From assembly GCF_002100145.1 (NCBI RefSeq), contig NZ_JXQD01000006.1, forward strand, positions 1 to 33,361: a stretch of 33,361 nucleotides of DNA, given 5' to 3'. Under the pieces are notes generated by a model. The model was not told the DNA's origin, made no database searches, and was given only the letters and a program-made list of their open reading frames with translations. Of this stretch, positions 27,449 to 33,361 are shown in pieces; position 1 is the stretch's first letter, and every line of letters begins with the position of its first letter. Source of the DNA: Vibrio sp. qd031. GTDB taxonomy: Bacteria; Pseudomonadota; Gammaproteobacteria; Enterobacterales; Vibrionaceae. Both the position numbers and the translations under genes were made by a program.

Positions 27449-28588
27449 ATGCAAATTCCATCGTTTAAAGGAATCTATTCCGACTTGATTTCCACCTCCT
27501 CCATCAGTTCCAGTGATCCAAGTTGGGATGAAGGCAATGCCAAGGTCATCGACAAACTGGCGCAGTGGTTTACTGATCTGGGCTTTGACACCAAAGTCGT
27601 GGAGGTCGCGAAAGGCAAACACAACCTTATTGCACAAAAAGGCCAAGGCAGCGGCGGACTATTACTGGCAGGCCATACCGATACCGTTCCATTTGATGAA
27701 GGACGCTGGAGTTTTAACCCACACACACTAACCGAGAAAGATAATCGCTTTTACGGCCTAGGCACCGCCGATATGAAAGGCTTCTTCGCGTTTATATTAG
27801 AAGCGGTAAAAAATACGCAGTGGAGTGGTCAAAATAAGCCCCTGTATATATTGGCGACCTGCGATGAAGAAACCACCATGTTGGGGGCTAAACATTTTAC
27901 CGACGATGCCCCTTTTAAACCCGATTACTGCATTATTGGTGAACCAACAAGTTTAGTGCCAGTCTATGCTCATAAAGGGCATGTGGCTAACGCCATTCGA
28001 GTGACGGGGAAATCAGGACACTCGTCGGATCCTAGCTTGGGCATCAATGCAATCGAAGTGATGCAGGAAGTGCTATTCGCCATGACCCAGCTTCGCGACA
28101 AGCTGATCAAGGATTATCGCCATCCCGGGTTTGATATTCCAAACCCCACCCTTAACCTTGGTCACATTCACGGTGGCGACAGCGCCAATCGGATATGCGG
28201 TTGCTGCGAGCTCCATTACGATGTGCGCCCTCTACCTGGGATGAGTTTAGAAGCGCTGGACCAGTTGCTACACAGTGCACTTGAAGAGGTTCAAGCGAAG
28301 TGGGCTGGCCTTATCGATGTTCGTCCACTGCACGCTCCTATCCCCGGCTACGAGTGTTCTCATGACCACCCGTTTGTGGGGCAAATGCAAGATCTCAGTG
28401 GTAAAGAAGCGCAAAGCGTCAACTACTGTACCGAAGCACCGTTTCTGCAGCAGTTGTGTCCTACACTGGTATTAGGCCCGGGTTCGATTGAGCAAGCGCA
28501 TCAGCCGGATGAGTTTTTGGCGTTTGAGTTTATCGATCCAACAGTGTCGCTATTGCAGCGTTCAATACAAAGTTACTGCTTTACGTAA
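27449..28588 (+). CDS. argE: N-acetylornithine deacetylase
   Basis: 379 residues, M20 metallopeptidase family. Removes acetate from N-acetylornithine to give ornithine. Metal site visible: [11 protein letters not shown] (H76, D78), GTADMKG (D108), CDEETTMLG (E140, E141) and the dimerisation-domain segment VTGKSGHSS. Length is typical. ATG preceded by AAGG at 7 bases. Transcribed away from argC with the ARG boxes between them. Since ArgE recycles no acetyl group, a separate acetylglutamate synthase is needed, provided here by the argH fusion. Confidence 0.96.
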   Translation: MQIPSFKGIYSDLISTSSISSSDPSWDEGNAKVIDKLAQWFTDLGFDTKVVEVAKGKHNLIAQKGQGSGGLLLAGHTDTVPFDEGRWSFNPHTLTEKDNRFYGLGTADMKGFFAFILEAVKNTQWSGQNKPLYILATCDEETTMLGAKHFTDDAPFKPDYCIIGEPTSLVPVYAHKGHVANAIRVTGKSGHSSDPSLGINAIEVMQEVLFAMTQLRDKLIKDYRHPGFDIPNPTLNLGHIHGGDSANRICGCCELHYDVRPLPGMSLEALDQLLHSALEEVQAKWAGLIDVRPLHAPIPGYECSHDHPFVGQMQDLSGKEAQSVNYCTEAPFLQQLCPTLVLGPGSIEQAHQPDEFLAFEFIDPTVSLLQRSIQSYCFT

Positions 28589-28778
28589 ACATTCCCTAGA
28601 TTTATGAAAGTTAATTTCAACTTTTGATTGAACCCTGCCGCTTTGAGCAAGTCAATGTCCCTGATTGGTGCACGCTGCGCCTTTTTAGATCAGAATATTT
28701 GACTCGACTTGGCAAAAGTGGATACATTGGGGGTTCGAGTACGCAAATGGATGTAATTAAATTACGAGGATCGATGCA
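28589..28778. other. argE-ppc intergenic region
   Basis: 190 bases without a gene. Contains a weak hairpin after argE (AAAGTT 28607-28612, AACTTT 28619-28624) and a separated repeat ACTCGA/TCGAGT near 28701 and 28734. The ppc promoter must lie here, but I cannot assign it. Confidence 0.35.
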
Positions 28779-31412
28779 ATGAATCAGCAATATGCCGCAC
28801 TCAGAAGTAACGTCAGCATGTTAGGTCATCTGCTTGGAAATACCATCAAGGACGCTCATGGTGAAGCGATGCTTGATAAAATTGAGCAACTGCGCCAGCT
28901 TTCGAAATCGGCGCGCAGTGGTAACACCGACGACCGCCAAAAGTTGATCGATGAGATCCACACTCTTAGCAATGACGAGCTGACCCCTGTAGCTCGTGCC
29001 TTCAATCAATTTTTGAATCTCACAAATATTGCTGAGCAATATCACACCATCTCTCGTCACTGCGACAATGAAGTTTGCCACCCGGATCCGCTCCAATCGG
29101 TGTTTGCTAAACTCACCGAAAATGACATCAGCAAGCTGGATACCGCTCAAGCACTTAAAGAACTTAACATTGAGTTAGTACTTACAGCTCACCCTACCGA
29201 AATCACCCGTCGCACTATGATCAATAAATTGGTCAAAATTAATAAGTGCCTATCTAAGTTAGAACTGAGTGATTTGTCCGATAACGAACGAGTTAAAACC
29301 GAACGTCGTCTAGAGCAACTGATTGCTCAGAGCTGGCACTCGGATGTGATCCGCAAGCAGCGCCCAACCCCGCTTGATGAAGCAAAATGGGGATTCGCGG
29401 TAGTAGAAAACTCTCTATGGGAAGCCGTACCAGAGTTTTTGCGTGAGATGAACGACAAGCTTAAAGATTACATGGGCGAAAAGCTGCCTATCGACGCTCG
29501 TCCTGTGCACTTTTCGTCTTGGATGGGTGGAGATCGCGACGGTAACCCGTTTGTGACCCACGACATCACTAAAGAAGTCATGCGCTTATCTCGTTGGAAA
29601 GCAGCCGATCTCTATTTAGGCGACATTAATGAGCTGGTCAGCGAACTTTCGATGACTCAGTGCAATGACGAATTACGTGCCTTGGTGGGTGAAGACGAAA
29701 ACGAACCGTACCGTGCAGTACTGAAAAAGCTTCGTACCCTGCTCACCAATACCCTAGAAGTGCTGGATGCGAAAATCCATCACGCCGATGTCCCAAATTT
29801 AGAAACCTTGAAAGATGCGAACCAGTTGTGGGAACCACTACTCGTCTGTTACCGCTCTCTCAAAGAATGTGGCATGAGCATCATTGCCAATGGCTCACTG
29901 CTCGACACCTTGCGACGCATCAAATGTTTTGGCGTTCATCTGGTTCGCCTCGATATTCGCCAAGAAAGTACTCGACACTCAGATGTACTTTCTGAGCTGA
30001 CTCGCTATCTTGGTATTGGCGATTATGCTGAGTGGAGCGAACAAGACAAAATCGCGTTCCTCACTAACGAACTGTCGTCAAAACGTCCACTATTACCACG
30101 AGATTGGACACCGTCTGCAGAAGTCCAAGAAGTACTCGATACCTGTAAGATCATTGCCTCGCAGCCTCGCGAAGCCTTTGGTGCTTACGTTATTTCAATG
30201 GCTCGCACCGCCTCAGACGTGCTTGCTGTTCACCTGATTTTGCAAGAGTCAGGCTGCCCATATCGCATGGATGTCTGCCCATTGTTTGAAACTCTGGATG
30301 ACCTTAACAATTCAGAAGCGGTTATCCGTCAACTGATGGGGATCGACCTGTACCGCGGCTTCATTCAAAACCATCAAATGGTGATGATTGGTTACTCCGA
30401 CTCTGCGAAAGATGCCGGGGTAATGTCTGCGGGTTGGGCTCAATACGATGCGATGGAAAAGCTGGTGCAAGTCAGCGAAGAAGAAGGCATTGAACTGACA
30501 CTGTTCCACGGTCGCGGCGGCACCATTGGTCGTGGTGGTGCGCCAGCGCACGCGGCGCTACTGTCTCAGCCACCAAAAAGCCTCAAAGGTGGCCTACGCG
30601 TAACCGAACAAGGTGAAATGATCCGCTTTAAACTTGGTCTACCGGAAATTGCCGTTAACAGTCTAAATCTGTACGCCAGTGCAATATTGGAAGCCAACCT
30701 ACTTCCGCCCCCAGAGCCAAAGCAAGAATGGCGTGATCTTATGGAAGTGTTGTCTGAAGTATCTTGTGAAGCCTATCGAGATGTGGTTCGTGGCGAGCCC
30801 GATTTCGTTCCTTACTTCCGCTCAGCAACGCCAGAGCTAGAACTGGGTAAGTTGCCGCTAGGCTCTCGTCCTTCGAAGCGAAATCCAAATGGCGGAGTAG
30901 AAAGCTTACGTGCGATCCCATGGATTTTCTCGTGGAGCCAAAACCGCCTTGTACTGCCTGCATGGCTCGGGGCTGGACAAGCAATACAGTTCTCTATCGA
31001 TAAGGGCCATCAAGCGCTTCTTGAAGAGATGTGTCGCGAATGGCCATTCTTCTCAACCCGTCTTGGTATGCTCGAGATGGTGTACACCAAGTGTAATCTA
31101 GAGATTTCGAAACTGTACGATCAAAAATTAGTGGATAAATCACTATGGCCACTGGGCGATCGATTGCGCGAGCAATTGCAAAAAGACGTCAGTGCCGTTC
31201 TAAAAGTCGACAACCATGAAAACTTAATGCAGAGCGACCCGTGGGGACTTGAGTCAATTAACCTTCGTAACACCTATGTAGAACCTCTCAACATGCTGCA
31301 GGTCGAGCTTCTGTCTCGAACGCGCCAGCTGCAAGAGAGTGACCCTCAACTCGAAGAAGCGTTAATGGTCACCATAGCCGGTATCGCCGCAGGTATGCGT
31401 AACACTGGTTAA
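28779..31412 (+). CDS. ppc: Phosphoenolpyruvate carboxylase
   Basis: 877 residues. Adds bicarbonate to phosphoenolpyruvate to form oxaloacetate, refilling the TCA cycle and feeding aspartate (and so arginine) synthesis. Signatures: [13 protein letters not shown] with the catalytic His at 138, as in E. coli; the [16 protein letters not shown] loop; [13 protein letters not shown]; and the canonical C-terminal MRNTG. The ATG has GAGGA about 9 bases upstream. Followed by a good terminator. Its position between argE and aphA is the usual one in Vibrio. Confidence 0.97.
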   Translation: MNQQYAALRSNVSMLGHLLGNTIKDAHGEAMLDKIEQLRQLSKSARSGNTDDRQKLIDEIHTLSNDELTPVARAFNQFLNLTNIAEQYHTISRHCDNEVCHPDPLQSVFAKLTENDISKLDTAQALKELNIELVLTAHPTEITRRTMINKLVKINKCLSKLELSDLSDNERVKTERRLEQLIAQSWHSDVIRKQRPTPLDEAKWGFAVVENSLWEAVPEFLREMNDKLKDYMGEKLPIDARPVHFSSWMGGDRDGNPFVTHDITKEVMRLSRWKAADLYLGDINELVSELSMTQCNDELRALVGEDENEPYRAVLKKLRTLLTNTLEVLDAKIHHADVPNLETLKDANQLWEPLLVCYRSLKECGMSIIANGSLLDTLRRIKCFGVHLVRLDIRQESTRHSDVLSELTRYLGIGDYAEWSEQDKIAFLTNELSSKRPLLPRDWTPSAEVQEVLDTCKIIASQPREAFGAYVISMARTASDVLAVHLILQESGCPYRMDVCPLFETLDDLNNSEAVIRQLMGIDLYRGFIQNHQMVMIGYSDSAKDAGVMSAGWAQYDAMEKLVQVSEEEGIELTLFHGRGGTIGRGGAPAHAALLSQPPKSLKGGLRVTEQGEMIRFKLGLPEIAVNSLNLYASAILEANLLPPPEPKQEWRDLMEVLSEVSCEAYRDVVRGEPDFVPYFRSATPELELGKLPLGSRPSKRNPNGGVESLRAIPWIFSWSQNRLVLPAWLGAGQAIQFSIDKGHQALLEEMCREWPFFSTRLGMLEMVYTKCNLEISKLYDQKLVDKSLWPLGDRLREQLQKDVSAVLKVDNHENLMQSDPWGLESINLRNTYVEPLNMLQVELLSRTRQLQESDPQLEEALMVTIAGIAAGMRNTG

Positions 31413-31430
31413 TACTTTTTTTAATATGAA

Positions 31431-31459
31431 AGGTGAGGCATAAAAACCTCGCCTTTTTT
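31431..31459 (+). terminator. ppc intrinsic terminator
   Basis: Stem AGGTGAGG (31431-31438) and CCTCGCCT (31447-31454) with one G-T pair, then a run of T. 18 bases past the ppc stop. Confidence 0.88.
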
Positions 31460-31512
31460 TGATCCCAATCTCAGTTTTTTGCCCATTTTCGACCGCCTTT
31501 GAATCAATTATC

Positions 31513-31531
31513 TATGCAACTTGTGTCAAGC
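31513..31531 (+). promoter_or_regulatory. Possible AphA self-binding site
   Basis: TATGCA (31513-31518) followed by TTGTGTCAAG resembles the AphA recognition pattern TATGCA-N6-TNNCNNA but with a spacer one base short and the last A missing. Weak; proposed only because AphA represses its own gene in other vibrios. Confidence 0.25.
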
Positions 31532-31554
31532 CATTAAAATCAAACGATTTTTTC

Positions 31555-31576
31555 TTATTGAGTATTTTTTCAATAA
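31555..31576. promoter_or_regulatory. LuxR/HapR-family operator on the aphA promoter
   Basis: 22-base site with perfect arms TTATTGA (31555-31561) and TCAATAA (31570-31576). By my count it matches the LuxR/HapR consensus at 18 of 22 positions, with all mismatches in the central eight. It overlaps the -35 position for a TATACT -10 at 31591-31596, as expected for repression of aphA at high cell density. Confidence 0.75.
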
Positions 31577-31590
31577 GGGCGAAACTACAC

Positions 31591-31596
31591 TATACT
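31591..31596 (+). promoter_or_regulatory. aphA: Candidate aphA -10 element
   Basis: TATACT, five of six matches to TATAAT, with a poor -35 (TTTCAA at 31568-31573, 17-base spacer). Predicted leader of about 105 bases. That leader contains a further inverted repeat, GCTTCA (31622-31627) and TGAAGC (31643-31648), which could fold and matter for translation control. Confidence 0.45.
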
Positions 31597-31708
31597 TTAA
31601 CTAAACCACTATAAAAAATGAGCTTCACTCAGTACAAAAGAATGAAGCCAATAATAAATCTATTTCTTAGCTTGTTTGAACTTTTTGCAACAGGATGAAT
31701 CACTTCCT

Positions 31709-32230
31709 ATGTCGTTACCTCATGTAATTTTGACGGTGCTTAATCAGCATCCAGCCACTGGTTATGAGATCACTAAACAGTTCTCTCAATCCATCGGCTT
31801 TTATTGGAAAGCAAGCCACCAACAAGTGTATCGCGAGCTGGGTAAGCTCGATGCCAATGAGTGGGTAACTTGCGAGTTAATTCCTCAATCGGGTAAACCC
31901 GACAAGAAAACGTACTCCATCACCGAGCTTGGGCAACGCGCGCTCCAACAATGGTTGTCAGAGCCCACCACGCAACCTGTAGTGCGTGACGAGTTTTGTG
32001 CAAAATTGGCCGCTTGCGAATCTATCGAGTCGTCTGAATACCTAGCGCAGCTCAAAAGCGCTCTAGAGAGTGCTAAGCGTCTTTTAAGTCACTACTTAAG
32101 CATTGATAAGCAATTTGAAGCTGAAGGAGCTCAAAGGCAATTAGAGCGCTTAACCCTTAAGCGCAATATTGTGCAGCAGCATGCGTGGATAGAATGGGCA
32201 GAGTCGGTGGTTGAGTATTTGACGCCGTAA
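31709..32230 (+). CDS. aphA: PadR-family regulator, homologue of quorum-sensing master regulator AphA
   Basis: 173 residues from ATG at 31709. A TTG 33 bases upstream gives an 11-residue extension that the family lacks. The N-terminus MSLPHVILTVL and the segments WKASHQQVYREL, GKPDKKTYSIT and RDEFCAKL match Vibrio AphA as I recall it. Winged-helix DNA-binding domain (about 1-85), then a C-terminal alpha-helical antiparallel dimerisation arm (about 100-170). AphA controls the low-cell-density programme, opposing LuxR/HapR. The protein looks more divergent from V. cholerae and V. harveyi AphA than those are from each other, especially after residue 85. Position after ppc is that of aphA in other vibrios, and a LuxR/HapR-type site precedes it. 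Confidence 0.88.
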   Translation: MSLPHVILTVLNQHPATGYEITKQFSQSIGFYWKASHQQVYRELGKLDANEWVTCELIPQSGKPDKKTYSITELGQRALQQWLSEPTTQPVVRDEFCAKLAACESIESSEYLAQLKSALESAKRLLSHYLSIDKQFEAEGAQRQLERLTLKRNIVQQHAWIEWAESVVEYLTP

Positions 32231-32246
32231 CTGCTACAAAAATACA

Positions 32247-32271
32247 TAGGGCCAGCAAAATGCTGGCCCTA
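32247..32271. terminator. Bidirectional hairpin between aphA and metF
   Basis: Perfect 11 bp stem TAGGGCCAGCA (32247-32257) and TGCTGGCCCTA (32261-32271), 3-base loop, between the convergent ends of aphA and metF. On the minus strand TGTATTTTTG follows, so it suits metF best. Confidence 0.8.
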
Positions 32272-32297
32272 CTGTTATTGATGGGTATGTGTGGAGG

Positions 32298-33194
<897 letters not shown>

Positions 33195-33228
33195 TCACTC
33201 CCTGTGGCACAGTCTGCCGAAAACTTCT

Positions 33229-33252
33229 TTACGTTTGGACGTCTATATGTCT
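33229..33252. promoter_or_regulatory. MetJ operator (three tandem met boxes)
   Basis: Consecutive 8-base units TTACGTTT, GGACGTCT and ATATGTCT match the met box AGACGTCT at five, seven and six positions. They lie 38-61 bases upstream of the metF ATG, over the expected transcription start of a minus-strand promoter with exact TTGACA at 33283-33278. Confidence 0.85.
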
Positions 33253-33295
33253 AAAGAATGTATTGGATCGTATTTAATGTCAACATCTATCATCA

Positions 33296-33308
33296 TGAAT
33301 ATTCTTCA
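33296..33308. promoter_or_regulatory. MetR binding motif upstream of metF
   Basis: TGAA-N5-TTCA, exactly the MetR consensus. It sits at the centre of a wider dyad, CATGAA (33294-33299) and TTCATG (33305-33310), flanked by AACATC (33282-33287) and GATGTT (33313-33318). It lies just upstream of the metF -35, the place for a LysR-type activator. Confidence 0.7.
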
Positions 33309-33335
33309 TGTTGATGTTCGATTTTTTTCAGTAAG

Positions 33336-33361
33336 ACTGGGGAGGGGCGGGGGGCGGGAGC
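33336..33361. other. G-rich run at the window edge
   Basis: Four G-tracts of three to six G with one-base loops, unlike anything else in the window. It fits the G-quadruplex pattern but may equally be poor sequence at a contig end. Confidence 0.4.

Noticed and set aside
31676..31708. Upstream TTG start for aphA
   Set aside because: AphA begins MSLPHV in known vibrios, matching the ATG at 31709.

Overview
The window is a stretch of core chromosome from a gamma-proteobacterium of the Vibrionaceae, almost certainly a Vibrio. The gene order is diagnostic: pilMNOPQ-aroK-aroB-damX-dam-rpe-gph-trpS; mrcA divergent from pilM; oxyR divergent from a peroxiredoxin-glutaredoxin fusion; argCBG plus an argH-GNAT fusion divergent from argE; then ppc, a homologue of the quorum-sensing regulator AphA, and metF. 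I see no tRNA, rRNA, transposase, integrase, phage gene, CRISPR array or toxin-antitoxin pair. Coding is dense and even, with no patch that looks recently acquired.

Layout, left to right. Bases 115-4813 (minus strand) carry the arginine succinyltransferase catabolic genes in the order argD/astC, astA, astD, followed by a DUF1338 enzyme. Bases 5159-7036 hold pabA and trpS. Bases 7175-12676 hold the aroK-aroB-damX-dam-rpe-gph block, which links shikimate synthesis, cell-division remodelling, DNA methylation and pentose phosphate metabolism. Bases 12927-17251 hold pilMNOPQ, the alignment complex and outer-membrane secretin of a type IV (competence-type) pilus. mrcA (PBP1A) runs the other way. 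Then come oxyR and the prx-grx gene, back to back, with an OxyR-type operator between them.

Bases 22031-28588 are the arginine biosynthesis locus. The plus-strand argE faces away from the minus-strand argC-argB-argG, and a fused argH-acetyltransferase gene follows after a strong terminator. That gene has its own pair of ARG boxes, so it looks like a separate ArgR-controlled unit. ppc, aphA and metF close the window.

The most rewarding signals are regulatory: a near-consensus LuxR/HapR palindrome on the aphA promoter; ARG-box pairs at argC/argE and at argH; a MetJ array plus an exact MetR motif at metF; a perfect hairpin that puts the damX ribosome-binding site in its loop; a terminator-like hairpin between argD and astA; and nested inverted repeats at the argD promoter. 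I did not find a multi-gene undescribed system. The best candidates for new biology are the short DUF1338 protein tied to arginine catabolism, an unusual PilP without a lipobox, the damX hairpin and a possible small RNA beside aroK. The last bases of the window are an abrupt G-rich run that may be a contig-end artefact.
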